A DNA stretch of 64,000 nt from CAVZQN01 sp963837395 (lineage in GTDB: Bacteria; Acidobacteriota; HRBIN11; JAKEFK01), in assembly GCA_963837395.1 (NCBI GenBank), contig CAWINI010000004.1:2604001-2668000 (forward strand), given 5' to 3'. The position numbers were made by a program, and so were the translations under genes. The notes under the pieces were generated by a model that ran no database searches, was not told where the DNA came from, and worked only from the letters and a program-made list of their open reading frames with translations. Of the stretch, positions 1-9,392 are shown one piece after another. Each line of letters opens with the position of its first letter. The stretch's first letter is position 1.

Positions 1-1097
1 AAAAATTTCTGCACATCTGTCCAACTGATTTTTACTATCCATCGTTTGCAGAACTGGCAAAAAAACTTGCAGAGATTGCTCCAGGACCTTCACCAAAAAA
101 AGTTTTTCTTGGAAACTCCGGTACAGAAGCAATTGAAGCTGCGATCAAGTTAGCGCGTTATCATACGCGACGTTCGCAACTGATCTCTTTCTTCGGCGCA
201 TTTCACGGTCGCACAATGGGTGCGATCAGTCTTACAGCAAGTAAGTGGAGACAGAAGGAACATTTTGCGCCATTTCTGCCAGGCGTTACTCATGTTCCAT
301 ACGGATATTGTTATCGATGTCCATACAATCTCACATATCCTTCGTGCAATTTGTATTGTGTTGATGTGATCGAAAGCGAATACTTCAGCAAAATGGTGCC
401 TCCTGAAGATGTGGCAGCAATATTTGTGGAGCCAATTCAAGGTGAAGGTGGCTACATCATGCCGCCACCTGATTATCACAAACGATTGAAAGAGCTTTGT
501 GAAAAGTACGGCATTCTGTATGTTGCTGATGAAGTGCAGAGTGGAATGGGACGTACCGGTAAATGGTTCGCATCAGAAATTTATGGCGTTGAACCGGACA
601 TTATTGCCGTAGCCAAAGGAATTGCATCCGGAATGCCGGTGAGTGCAATGATTGCGAAGACTGATGTAATGACATGGCCATCGGGTTCACATGGCAGCAC
701 ATTCGGTGGAAATCCAGTTGCATGCGAAGCAGCAATCGCAACGATCGAATTGATAGAAGAAAAACTGATGGCGAATGCAACGGAAGTTGGAAATTACATC
801 ATTGCACAAATGAAGAGCATGATGGATCGTCATCGATTAATCGGAGATGTAAGAGGTGTAGGTTTGATGATCGGCGTTGAGTTTGTGCGCGATCGTGTTA
901 CCAAAGAAAAAGCATCCGAAGAAACGGAAGCGATTGTACAACGTGCGTTTCAAAAAGGTTTGTTGTTGCTGGGTTGTGGTGAAAACATCATACGTCTTGC
1001 GCCTCCGCTGGTGGTGGATAAAGAAGACGCTGATGTAGCACTCGGTATTTTGGACGAAGTTTTAACCGATATCGAAAGGGAACGCTATGGCAAATAA
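1..1097 (+). CDS. Class III PLP aminotransferase (acetylornithine/4-aminobutyrate type), 5' end missing
   Basis: The reading frame is already open at the window edge (first full codon at base 3) and runs to TAA at 1095-1097, so the N-terminus lies outside. Visible class III features are the GNSGTEAIEAAIKLAR cofactor-binding segment, FFGAFHGRT, VEPIQGEGG, the cofactor Asp in VADEVQSGMGRTG, and the PLP lysine in IIAVAKGIASGMP. The family moves an amino group from an omega- or alpha-amino acid to a keto acid; the exact substrate cannot be read from sequence. The stop overlaps the start of the CoA-transferase A gene by 11 bases, so the two are probably translationally coupled. That pairing suggests catabolism of an omega-amino acid through a CoA ester (inference). 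Confidence 0.9.
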   Translation, partial: KFLHICPTDFYYPSFAELAKKLAEIAPGPSPKKVFLGNSGTEAIEAAIKLARYHTRRSQLISFFGAFHGRTMGAISLTASKWRQKEHFAPFLPGVTHVPYGYCYRCPYNLTYPSCNLYCVDVIESEYFSKMVPPEDVAAIFVEPIQGEGGYIMPPPDYHKRLKELCEKYGILYVADEVQSGMGRTGKWFASEIYGVEPDIIAVAKGIASGMPVSAMIAKTDVMTWPSGSHGSTFGGNPVACEAAIATIELIEEKLMANATEVGNYIIAQMKSMMDRHRLIGDVRGVGLMIGVEFVRDRVTKEKASEETEAIVQRAFQKGLLLLGCGENIIRLAPPLVVDKEDADVALGILDEVLTDIERERYGK

Positions 1098-1995
1098 ATT
1101 GATGTCAATGGAGGAAGCGATCGGACGCTTCGTGAATAATGGCGATACGATCGTAGTTGAAGGGTTTACGCATCTAATTTGTTTTGCGGCAGGACACGAA
1201 ATCATTCGCCAAAAGAAACGCAATCTTACAGTATGCCGCCTCACTCCAGATTTGATTTATGAACAACTCATAGGCGCAGGCTGCGTTGACAAACTTGTAT
1301 TTAGTTGGGCAGGCAATCCTGGTGCCGGACCATTATATGCATTAAGACGCGCGGTTGAAGAAGAAATTCCGCATCCGATTGAGCTGGATGAATATTCCCA
1401 CTTCGGAATGGTTGCTCGTTTTACAGCGGGTGCTGCAAAGTTGCCATTTTTCCCGCTGCGCAATTTCATGGGAAGTGATCTTCCACAAGTGAATAATAAT
1501 ATCCGCAAAGTTCAATGTCCTTATACTGGTGAAAGTTTAGCAACCGTTCCTGCATTAAATCCTGATACGACAATTGTGCATGCCCAACGCGCAGATGCAT
1601 CCGGCGATACTCAAATTTGGGGATTGATGGGTGTGCAAAAAGAAGCAGCATTCGCTGCAAAAAATGTGATCGTTGTTGCTGAAGAAATCGTAGAAGAAAA
1701 ACTAATTCGCTCTGATCCGAATCGAACCTTAATTCCTGGTTTTATTGTCAGCGCAGTTGTTCATGAACCCTGGGGATGCCATCCTTCATTTGCGCAAGGA
1801 TATTACGATCGCGATAACGATTTTTATGTGAGCTGGCGCAATACCAGCAAAGACATTAAAAAATTTAACGCGTATCTGGATGAATGGGTATTCGGCACAA
1901 AAAATCGTGCGGAATATGTGGCGAAAATGGGTGAGCCGCTGAATAAGCTTAAAGCCAAACCGATGTATTGCGAACCGGTGAATTACGGATACTAA
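1087..1995 (+). CDS. CoA-transferase subunit A (glutaconate/3-oxoacid CoA-transferase family)
   Basis: This 302-residue protein matches the glutaconate CoA-transferase alpha-subunit type: an N-terminal NGDTIVVEGFTHL strand-turn, a central SWAGNPGAGPLYALRRAVE segment, and a GFIVSAVVHEPWGCHPS region near the end. With a beta subunit it moves CoA between an acyl-CoA and a free acid. The catalytic Glu belongs to the other subunit. It starts inside the aminotransferase stop region. The expected partner, subunit B, is not next door but 9.3 kb downstream at 11310 on the same strand. The acid substrate is unknown; glutaconate, acetoacetate and ring-cleavage acids all occur in this fold. Confidence 0.88.
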   Translation: MANKLMSMEEAIGRFVNNGDTIVVEGFTHLICFAAGHEIIRQKKRNLTVCRLTPDLIYEQLIGAGCVDKLVFSWAGNPGAGPLYALRRAVEEEIPHPIELDEYSHFGMVARFTAGAAKLPFFPLRNFMGSDLPQVNNNIRKVQCPYTGESLATVPALNPDTTIVHAQRADASGDTQIWGLMGVQKEAAFAAKNVIVVAEEIVEEKLIRSDPNRTLIPGFIVSAVVHEPWGCHPSFAQGYYDRDNDFYVSWRNTSKDIKKFNAYLDEWVFGTKNRAEYVAKMGEPLNKLKAKPMYCEPVNYGY

Positions 1996-2027
1996 CTCTT
2001 TTACCGCAGAGTTCGCTGAGTAGTACA

Positions 2028-3464
2028 TTGAAAATATCGCGAAGAGATTTTGTACGGGGCGCTGCAGCTACAATCGCAGCAAGTTCATTTCCATTCCCTT
2101 CCTACTCCCAAAATTCTTCCAGGTCGGTTTTGGTTTTGGGCGCAGGTCTTGGTGGTCTTGCCGCCGCTTATGAGCTAAGCAAAGCTGGCTTTGAGGTGAC
2201 CGTTCTTGAAGCCCGATCTCGCCCGGGTGGCAGAGTTACAACCTATCGCGATCCGTTTGCTGATGGACTCTATGCTGAAATGGGCGCGGAGTATGTTGAT
2301 GCGTCGGATGAATTTGATCATCGATATTGCAAAGAGTTCGGACTCAAAGTCATGACTGCGAAACTGTATGATGCAGTTTTTGTGCGTGGCAAGAAATTTC
2401 GAATGACCGATTTAAAAGACGGCAAATTAACACTGCCATTTGAAGGTGCAAAACCTGGAATGTTGTTTGGTCAGGAAGCTGAATACATCAAAAAGATTAT
2501 CGATCGGATCAAAAATCCTGATGAGCTGCCACCGGATATTTTGCAATATGACAATCTTTCGGTAGCAGAACTCTTGTTGCAGCAAGGTGCGCCGCAAGAT
2601 CTCATTGCACTGTTTACATATTTAAATGCAACAGAGGAAACCGCAACTCCGCAAGAAATGTCTGCGTTGTCATTGATCAAAGCTCAGTATCGCGCCAGCA
2701 ATTTTAGCGAAGTACAAAATGAAGGCAGAATTTTTGGCGGCAACGATCAGCTTCCAAAAGCCTTTGCGCGTGCACTATCAGATAAAGTCTTGTACAGGCG
2801 CGCAGTTCGCAAAATCAGTCATGGTACTGATGGCGCGGAAGTATGGTTTGAAGAAAATGGTGATGTTCATTCGATCCGCTCCAAACACCTGGTAATTGCG
2901 CTGCCATTCAAAATTCTGCGAGAGATAGAAATTGATCCCGCCTTCAGTACCGAAAAAATGAATTGTATTTCTACCCTTGGCTATGGTCATGTCATGAAAA
3001 CAGCAATGCAATTCCGTCAACGCTTTTGGGATCAACCCGACAGCATTGGCCAACGAATTTTTACCGATACGAAATTGCGAAGAATTTATCATATGTCGAT
3101 TGATCAGCCGGGACCTCGTGGAATTCTGATGTCATTTACTGCGGCTGATGATGCCGAGCAACTTGGAAAATTACCGGAAGAAGAGCGATTGAAGGTTGCA
3201 CTGTCTGAAGTTTCCAAACTGTGGCCGCAAGCTTCTAAGTTTTGGGAGGGCGGAGTTACGAAATACTGGAATGAAGATCCATGGGTGAAAGGGAGTTATT
3301 CATTTACAGCAAAAGGACAAGAGCGAGATTTTCTGAAAATTTCCAGTAAGCCCGAAGGCCAAGTTCATTTTGCAGGTGAGCATACATCCGAGTTTCGGGC
3401 ATCAATGAATGGGGCAATTGAATCTGGTGTTAGGGCGGCGGGGGAGATAATGAAAACGGAATGA
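2028..3464 (+). CDS. Tat-exported flavin amine oxidase (FAD-dependent)
   Basis: I place the start at TTG 2028, which yields a short N-terminus reading MKISRRDFVRGAAATIAAS, a twin-arginine signal. An ATG at 1968 is in frame but overlaps the CoA-transferase gene and would bury the signal. The mature protein begins with a Rossmann FAD motif (VLVLGAGLGGLAAAYELSKAG, then EARSRPGGRV) and ends with the second FAD segment VHFAGEHTSEFRASMNGAIESG, as in monoamine oxidases and related oxidases. Length (about 479 residues) is normal. It probably oxidises an amine in the periplasm; the substrate is unknown. A TTACCGCAGAG-type repeat fragment lies just upstream (2001-2020). Confidence 0.86.
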   Translation: MKISRRDFVRGAAATIAASSFPFPSYSQNSSRSVLVLGAGLGGLAAAYELSKAGFEVTVLEARSRPGGRVTTYRDPFADGLYAEMGAEYVDASDEFDHRYCKEFGLKVMTAKLYDAVFVRGKKFRMTDLKDGKLTLPFEGAKPGMLFGQEAEYIKKIIDRIKNPDELPPDILQYDNLSVAELLLQQGAPQDLIALFTYLNATEETATPQEMSALSLIKAQYRASNFSEVQNEGRIFGGNDQLPKAFARALSDKVLYRRAVRKISHGTDGAEVWFEENGDVHSIRSKHLVIALPFKILREIEIDPAFSTEKMNCISTLGYGHVMKTAMQFRQRFWDQPDSIGQRIFTDTKLRRIYHMSIDQPGPRGILMSFTAADDAEQLGKLPEEERLKVALSEVSKLWPQASKFWEGGVTKYWNEDPWVKGSYSFTAKGQERDFLKISSKPEGQVHFAGEHTSEFRASMNGAIESGVRAAGEIMKTE

Positions 3465-3471
3465 TGGAATG

Positions 3472-5871
3472 TTACTGGATGTAGCCGAGTGCACGTAGCC
3501 GTTCTATTTCTTCCGTAGTCATGTTTTGCGTCCCTTCTGAATCTGATTTCAGTTTCACTGCCTCAGCGTGTTGTTTCCACAAATCAAGTTCATGCGAAAG
3601 TTTCTGCACAATCTCCGGATGATTTGCAGCAACATCATGATGGTCATAAACATCATTTGTTCTGTCGAACAATTCAAATTCAGGTTGACCATCCTGGCGC
3701 AAAACATGATGAATCAATTTCCACTGACCGGAAATAATTGAATATGCCTCATAGTTGAATGGAGGCGGTGCATTAGTTTCGTCTCCTGTATTTGCCCGTT
3801 CCGAAATTGCCGGACGCTCGCGCCACTCACTTGCTTCAGCAGTATGTGAGCCACTGACGTTTTTCAATAACGGAACAAGACTTTCGCCTTGCATTTCTTT
3901 CGGACCGCGCAAACTACAAAGTTCCAAAATTGTTGGCATTACATCCACCATCTCAACAGTATCTGGAACCGTTTTGTTTTTGGGTAAATATTGCGGAGCC
4001 CAAAATATTAAAGTGACATCGGTTAACTCTCCGTACAATGACTGGCCATGAAATGTCTTTCCGTGATCCAGGAATTCTTCGCCATGATCACCGGCAATCA
4101 CAATCATGGTTTTTTTATCCAGATCCAGTTCTTTTAGTTTTTCTATCATCCGTCCGATCTCAGTATCCATTCCGCGGATCGAACCGTCGTAAAGATCGAT
4201 GTTATATTGAATGAACGGTTTTGGATCGACTCCTGCTTTTTGAAATTCATCTTTTGTCGGCATCTTAAACAGTTTCATCAGCGGGTTCGTTACTGCGTCC
4301 AAAACTTTCTTTTCGTCACTCTGTTGCTGTTTGTCGCGTGCCGGATCGGCCCAAAGCGTATCGTAGGGTGCTTTCGGTTTATATGGATCATGCGGATCAT
4401 ATAAATGAAGAAAAGCAAAAAAGGGAACGGATTTGTGCGACTCCAACCACGGAAGAAACTTATCCATTGATTCCCGCGAAGTTTTGCTTGAATTTGGATC
4501 GGACAACGAAATATCTTCGTTGACTTCTTCGAAACCTTGATGCAAGTTTGAAAATTTTCCGGTAAAAAGATTTCCGCAATAGTTCACTGTTGCATAGCCC
4601 GCATTGTAAAAAACTTCCGCTAATGTTGTTGCAGAAGAGGGGAGTCGATCATAAAAATTACGAACGCCATTAGTCGTTGGATAAAGGGAAGTCATCATCG
4701 CAGGTGTTGCAACCTTGGTCCATGTCGCTTGTGCAATTGCATCCGCAAATCTTACGCCCTGACTCGCAAGCTTACTTATGTTTGGAGACGTTTCGCGCGA
4801 ATAGCCGTATGTCTTCAAATGATCTTTTCGTAAGGTATCGGTCCAAATTAAGATGACTCTTTGAGGCGTTTCTTTTTTCGCCGCTTCAGTTTGGCGATTC
4901 CGAATCACCGGATTTCCCCAAATCCCCAGGGTTCCTGATTTTTCAGCGGTTAGCGCAAGTTGAACGACCGCAGTTTGTCCGGCGAATTGTGAAAGATCAA
5001 TGAGATTACGATCCCATCGCTGCTGTGTGGTAATCGTATGACTTAGAAGATTTTGTTCTCGATTCCATCCTTTTTGTTGGATGGATAAATTGAACGTAAC
5101 GGGATAATTCTCAATCGTTCCTAGATTTAATTCCAATGCAGGATTTTGAGGAAGAGTCACAGTAAATCGCAATTTTTCGGGTGCGCGCATCACCACGGAC
5201 TCTTGAAAAATTCCTGATAACCCTTGCCAGCTAACTCCGGTCGGAATGCTTGCTAGATAATCTTTGCGCATGATCAAACGGATTGATTCGATTTCAAAGG
5301 TTGATCCGGAAGCGTCGGTTGGCTGAATCGCAATTTGCCGGGTATTACGCGTTGTTTGAGTGAACGGTGTGGTAAGAATGCAAGTTTGTAAATGTTCTCC
5401 TGAGGCAAGATTTTTTGAAGCCCACGGAAAATCTTTTTTGTATTGAAGCATTTCTCCCGAATCAAATTTTTCCGCGTTGCTCATCGAAAACGAAATTTTT
5501 TTGCCATCAGACACGCGTATCCGCACTTCTAGTGAGTTGAAGAGATCATTGTCTTCCAAACCTGAGGTTCGTTCGAAATGAATAATGGGAGTATCGTTCG
5601 TAGTGCGTCCTCTTAATAGACCATTTTCGATTCTTAAATCTGCAATTCCATTTACTGCTTCCCAGCCGCCGGTTTTTCCGGAGTCTTTATCAGGATGATC
5701 GAAACGCCATTCAAGAGGATTTGCTTTTTGTACCGGTACTTTTGCTAAAACGTTTTCTGGTTTATAAAGATGAACAAATCGAAGTGAATTCTCGACAGGC
5801 TTTTCATTTGATCGGCAGTTTGTCAAAGCGACAAGTGCAAGGGCTAGAAATCCGAGGAGCGGTTTTCTCAT
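3472..5871 (-). CDS. Sulfatase/alkaline-phosphatase-superfamily lipoprotein with Thr at the nucleophile position
   Basis: The 799-residue protein starts with a lipoprotein signal (LVALTNC, Cys19). Residues about 20-335 form a beta-rich N-terminal region without a domain I recognise. The sulfatase fold follows: metal Asp345 in ILIWTDTLRKDH, a nucleophile loop TWTKVATPAMMTSLYP, and metal ligands Asp595-His596 in GDHGEEFLDHG. True sulfatases carry Cys or Ser (formylglycine precursor) at the nucleophile position; alignment by eye puts Thr385 there, so formylglycine sulfatase activity is doubtful and a phosphohydrolase or phosphotransferase is possible. The ending EEIERLRALGYIQ is common in acidobacterial and planctomycete members. 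It is convergent with the amine oxidase gene, 7 bases apart. Confidence 0.8.
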   Translation of the reverse strand: MRKPLLGFLALALVALTNCRSNEKPVENSLRFVHLYKPENVLAKVPVQKANPLEWRFDHPDKDSGKTGGWEAVNGIADLRIENGLLRGRTTNDTPIIHFERTSGLEDNDLFNSLEVRIRVSDGKKISFSMSNAEKFDSGEMLQYKKDFPWASKNLASGEHLQTCILTTPFTQTTRNTRQIAIQPTDASGSTFEIESIRLIMRKDYLASIPTGVSWQGLSGIFQESVVMRAPEKLRFTVTLPQNPALELNLGTIENYPVTFNLSIQQKGWNREQNLLSHTITTQQRWDRNLIDLSQFAGQTAVVQLALTAEKSGTLGIWGNPVIRNRQTEAAKKETPQRVILIWTDTLRKDHLKTYGYSRETSPNISKLASQGVRFADAIAQATWTKVATPAMMTSLYPTTNGVRNFYDRLPSSATTLAEVFYNAGYATVNYCGNLFTGKFSNLHQGFEEVNEDISLSDPNSSKTSRESMDKFLPWLESHKSVPFFAFLHLYDPHDPYKPKAPYDTLWADPARDKQQQSDEKKVLDAVTNPLMKLFKMPTKDEFQKAGVDPKPFIQYNIDLYDGSIRGMDTEIGRMIEKLKELDLDKKTMIVIAGDHGEEFLDHGKTFHGQSLYGELTDVTLIFWAPQYLPKNKTVPDTVEMVDVMPTILELCSLRGPKEMQGESLVPLLKNVSGSHTAEASEWRERPAISERANTGDETNAPPPFNYEAYSIISGQWKLIHHVLRQDGQPEFELFDRTNDVYDHHDVAANHPEIVQKLSHELDLWKQHAEAVKLKSDSEGTQNMTTEEIERLRALGYIQ

Positions 5872-5895
5872 CTCGGGATTATAGTACAGAAGCGG

Positions 5896-5953
5896 GTAGT
5901 GGCGAGCGGAAGCTCGCCTACGAATGCGAAAAGGCGACCTTCCGGTCGCCTAC
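5896..5953. repeat. Paired-hairpin intergenic repeat, copy A (REPIN-like)
   Basis: Two perfect 7-bp-arm hairpins lie 14 bases apart. Hairpin 1 is GGCGAGC (5901-5907), loop GGAA, GCTCGCC (5912-5918). Hairpin 2 is GGCGACC (5933-5939), loop TTCC, GGTCGCC (5944-5950). The loops are complementary, so hairpin 2 is a related unit in inverted orientation, as in REP doublets. Almost the same doublet occurs at 39281-39340. It lies between the divergent sulfatase-like and msrA genes. Confidence 0.8.
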
Positions 5954-6001
5954 AGAATATATTCTGGACCGGTTGCAACCAATAGATACGGGAGATTTTT
6001 T

Positions 6002-6604
6002 ATGAAAATCAAAATTGTGGCATGTTTCATCTTAGGTATTCTTTTTACGTCCTTTGGTTTTGGAGTGGAACCAAAAACTGCAAAGGCAACATTTGCCGGC
6101 GGATGTTTTTGGTGTATGGAAGAACCTTTTGAGCGTTTACCTGGAGTGATTTCGGCGACTTCAGGATACACTGGCGGGCAAAAGAAAGATCCAACTTATG
6201 AGGAAGTCGGTTCCGGCAGCACCGGCCATGCAGAATCAGTTCAGGTTGTTTATGATCCTTCCAAAGTTAGTTATGAAAAAATATTGGAAGTGTACTGGCA
6301 TAACGTAGATCCAACCGACAGTGGAGGACAGTTTTGCGATCGGGGAAACCAATATCGAACAGAGATTTTCTATCATGATGCAAATCAGAAAGCTCTGGCC
6401 GAAAAATCCAAGCAGAAAGTTGCAGAAATTTTGAAGAAAACGATCGTTACGCCAATTGTTCAGGCTTCTACGTTTTATCCCGCTGAAGAGTATCACCAGG
6501 ATTTTTATAAAAAGAGTACTGCACATTACAAAGCTTATCGCCTTGGATGCGGACGAGATCGTAGATTGAGAGAATTGTGGGGCACTGAAGCAGGCGGGCA
6601 TTGA
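6002..6604 (+). CDS. msrA: Peptide methionine-S-sulfoxide reductase, exported
   Basis: MsrA reduces methionine-S-sulfoxide in proteins. The catalytic motif GGCFWCMEEPFE comes soon after a cleavable-looking signal peptide (MKIKIVACFILGILFTSFGF), so this copy acts in the periplasm. Other family signatures are SGYTGGQ, YEEVGSGSTGHAE, VYDP, DPTDSGGQFCDRGNQYR and the C-terminal AEEYHQDFY. ATG 6002 is chosen because GGGAG at 5990-5994 sits just upstream and the signal peptide begins there; an in-frame ATG at 5924 lies inside the hairpin repeat. Length is typical for MsrA. The next gene starts 54 bases downstream on the same strand and is also exported. Confidence 0.94.
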   Translation: MKIKIVACFILGILFTSFGFGVEPKTAKATFAGGCFWCMEEPFERLPGVISATSGYTGGQKKDPTYEEVGSGSTGHAESVQVVYDPSKVSYEKILEVYWHNVDPTDSGGQFCDRGNQYRTEIFYHDANQKALAEKSKQKVAEILKKTIVTPIVQASTFYPAEEYHQDFYKKSTAHYKAYRLGCGRDRRLRELWGTEAGGH

Positions 6605-6657
6605 CTCGGAGACTTTGTGGTGAAAAAAATGCCGTTCAAGGCTTATTATTTGTGGGT

Positions 6658-7536
6658 ATGAAGAAATCAATCCTGTTTCTAAGCCTTCTTTTATTCTGTT
6701 TTGCATGGTCCGCACAATCCATTGATGATGCATTTCGCAAGTACTGGTATCAACAAAAAGCAGAGTTGACCAGATATGCGTTGAAGCAAGCACGCTATGG
6801 TGAAATCCATCAAGGCGAAGCTGTCCTTATTTTTGTGACTGAACCTTTCATAACAGACAAACAAGTGAAATATGAACATGGTGATAAATCGAAATCGCTA
6901 TCAGTATTAAAACTAAATTTCACGCGGAAGTTCTATACAGGAATTTATCCATATTCATTAATGACTTCCATTTTCACGCCGGTCGATTTTCAAAAGCAGC
7001 ACACGTTGAAAATTACTTCATCAAGTCAGGAATGGTGTGGCAACACGTTCAGTCAACTGAATTGGAACAACGATAGTTACGATGCTTTGGTTCGTTCTTA
7101 TTTTCAAGATGAGGGAGATCAGAATTTTAAGATTTCGAAAGGATGGCTGGAAGATGAATTATGGACACGCATCCGTCTGGCACCAGAAACGCTTCCAGTT
7201 GGCGACGTTGAAATTGTGCCCGGACTCCAATTTGTAAGACTGTGGCATAAAGATGCAAAACCTGTGAAAGCTTCAGCAAAAATTACAGAAGATGGAAGCC
7301 TTCGAGTTTATTCACTTGATTATCCATCGATAAACCGGCAGCTCATCATCCGTTTCAAAAAAGATTTTCCGTATGAAATTGAATCCTGGGATGAAACTCA
7401 GCCCGGAGGATTTGGAAGCAGTGCGCCATTAACCACCAAAGCTGTGAAAACAAATCGGATTCTGCTTGATTATTGGAATCGACATGGTAACGAAGATGCG
7501 CACTATCGAAAGGAATTGGGCTTAACGGAGCATTAA
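6658..7536 (+). CDS. Secreted protein of unknown function (family often mislabelled 'septum formation inhibitor Maf')
   Basis: About 292 residues, beginning with a clear signal peptide (KKSILFLSLLLFCFAWSAQS). ATG 6658 is preferred over an upstream in-frame TTG at 6601 because it starts the signal. Motifs such as YWYQQKAELTRYALKQARYG, AVLIFVTEPF, VLKLNFTRKFYTGIYPYSLM and SSQEWCGNTFSQLN match, from memory, a Bacteroidota secreted family usually annotated as Maf. It has none of the nucleotide pyrophosphatase motifs of real Maf, so that name should not be carried over. It follows msrA on the same strand, and its stop overlaps the convergent GT-C-like gene by 4 bases. Confidence 0.72.
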   Translation: MKKSILFLSLLLFCFAWSAQSIDDAFRKYWYQQKAELTRYALKQARYGEIHQGEAVLIFVTEPFITDKQVKYEHGDKSKSLSVLKLNFTRKFYTGIYPYSLMTSIFTPVDFQKQHTLKITSSSQEWCGNTFSQLNWNNDSYDALVRSYFQDEGDQNFKISKGWLEDELWTRIRLAPETLPVGDVEIVPGLQFVRLWHKDAKPVKASAKITEDGSLRVYSLDYPSINRQLIIRFKKDFPYEIESWDETQPGGFGSSAPLTTKAVKTNRILLDYWNRHGNEDAHYRKELGLTEH

Positions 7537-9383
7537 TTATTCGTAACCTGCACCGGAATCCTTAATGAAATCTGCTTATCTTCAGCGTTTGGTTGAACCA
7601 AACCAAGACCAATTTCAAGATTGTATTGACCTTCATTTCTAGGTGTATTGAATTCTACAAAGTACTGAGTAGCTTCACCAGGCAAAACCTGGTAACGCAA
7701 TCTTCTTCGTGCGGACAAATAATTCTGCAGCTGATCGTTACGATACCAATCGAATATCAGAAAAACGCTCCCATTTTGCCAGGCATAGCCTTCCAGCCAG
7801 GCTGCTTTTCCAATGTTCGTAAGTTTTATTTCAAATGTGAGTGGCTTAGATGGCCGCACAGAAACATTGTTTGTCGGTTTGACCCAGATTTGTGCATCAA
7901 ATAATTCAGGATTCGAGCGCGTTGTTGGCAGTTTCAAGGTTTGAATCTTGATTGAATTCCACCACCGTTTCGGTGGATTTATCAATTGATTGTCGGTCCA
8001 ATACCAGCCAGCTTCCGGATGAGTATTGATTTCCAAATCCACATTCCATCGCATGTGATCTGCATAGGAGCCGATTGCGTGTGCGGTGATTGAGAACGCT
8101 GCCAATATTAGAAATGCGATTTTGAAAAAGGATTTTGTAAGCAGAAATTTTGTTTCTATTAAAAATAAACAAAGAATTGGTGTAATGTCAGCGAGCAAAC
8201 GTGGGCCATAAGTATAGCCGCCCCACCAGCAAAAAAATTTCGAATACAACAAAATGTTTGCAATCACCCCCACGCATAAATATCGCAGAAGTAATGTTCC
8301 TGATTTTGTCCAGCAAAGAATGATGCCGATGATTCCGAATATCAGCACTGGAGAGTAAATAAATAATCCGCGACTTGGACTGAATAGAATATTGGCCAAT
8401 CCTTCAAATACTGGTGTGAACCAAAAATCTTTTTGTGCAACTTCGAATTGAGTTCGAAATGGATTATCAAAATAATGATTGTTATAGACCATCTGAAATA
8501 AAATTGGCGGAATCGCACACAACAGAAATCGAGGGAACTGACGCGTTTGATGAAACAAAACGTATAAACCCATCGGTGCAACAAGCAATGCATCAGTCGG
8601 ACGGCACACCACCGCAAATGCTGCGGGAAATCCCGCAAAGGAAGTCCAGATCGGTTCTTTGGAACCTCGCACCAAACAATACAATGCAGCGGTCAAACAA
8701 AGCTGACTTGGGCCATGCTGCCAGAGTGCTTGACTGCTCACACTGAATGAACTTGTAGCTAAAGCATAAATTGCTGAAATAATCAGCGCTGCAGAACGCG
8801 GGACGAATCGCAAAAGCGTGAAATAAAAAATGATTATTGAAGTTAAAACAATGAATGTTGCCGCAAATTTTTCTAGTTCCATAGTGAACCAGCTATTGCC
8901 AGGCATTCTTCCTATTGCTGAAACAAAATAAAAAGGAAGTGCGAATATTGCCGCGGCCACGGGATATGAAGAAACGTAATGCTGGCCGGTAAAAGTCATT
9001 CCTTTCATTTCCGGTGATTTATGCAAATACCTGAATTCATCTAAATCGAAATTTCCTTCACGCAATATGCTTAACGGTAAGTGACGTGCCGGTACAGTGT
9101 CACTTGCGCCTAACATCCGATAATTTGCGGTATACAGAATCAATACACTGCAAAGTACCAGCAGCAATGAATTTTCATTGAGTGCTTTTTTGAATGAAGC
9201 TGGATGTTTCAGCAGTTGATAAATCGGAACCAAAATGCAAAGTCCAATTACACAGCTTGCCGGTTCAGCGCGAGGATTGCGAATTCCAGCAATGTTGATG
9301 AATCCCCCCGAATAAAGAATACCAATCAAAATTGCGGAAATACATATGATTGAAACTAGAATTAGAATCCTGAAAATTTTCAT
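7533..9383 (-). CDS. Polytopic membrane protein, GT-C glycosyltransferase-like, with C-terminal beta domain (copy 1)
   Basis: About 616 residues with many hydrophobic helices from the start (FRILILVSIICISAILIGIL) to about residue 430, then a soluble Thr/Asn-rich C-terminal domain of about 150 residues. An acidic loop after the second helix pair (ARHLPLSILREGNFDLDEF) resembles the lumenal loops of lipid-sugar-dependent GT-C transferases; this assignment is by architecture only. The start is ATG 9383 (a GTG precedes it directly). A paralogue lies 9 bases upstream in tandem. It probably transfers sugar from a polyprenyl carrier at the outer face of the inner membrane (inference). Confidence 0.65.
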   Translation of the reverse strand: MKIFRILILVSIICISAILIGILYSGGFINIAGIRNPRAEPASCVIGLCILVPIYQLLKHPASFKKALNENSLLLVLCSVLILYTANYRMLGASDTVPARHLPLSILREGNFDLDEFRYLHKSPEMKGMTFTGQHYVSSYPVAAAIFALPFYFVSAIGRMPGNSWFTMELEKFAATFIVLTSIIIFYFTLLRFVPRSAALIISAIYALATSSFSVSSQALWQHGPSQLCLTAALYCLVRGSKEPIWTSFAGFPAAFAVVCRPTDALLVAPMGLYVLFHQTRQFPRFLLCAIPPILFQMVYNNHYFDNPFRTQFEVAQKDFWFTPVFEGLANILFSPSRGLFIYSPVLIFGIIGIILCWTKSGTLLLRYLCVGVIANILLYSKFFCWWGGYTYGPRLLADITPILCLFLIETKFLLTKSFFKIAFLILAAFSITAHAIGSYADHMRWNVDLEINTHPEAGWYWTDNQLINPPKRWWNSIKIQTLKLPTTRSNPELFDAQIWVKPTNNVSVRPSKPLTFEIKLTNIGKAAWLEGYAWQNGSVFLIFDWYRNDQLQNYLSARRRLRYQVLPGEATQYFVEFNTPRNEGQYNLEIGLGLVQPNAEDKQISLRIPVQVTNN

Positions 9384-9392
9384 CACTGTGAA

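Noticed and set aside
6658..7536. Maf nucleotide pyrophosphatase / septum inhibitor
   Set aside because: The secreted protein only shares a name used for its relatives in databases; no Maf motif is present and it has a signal peptide.
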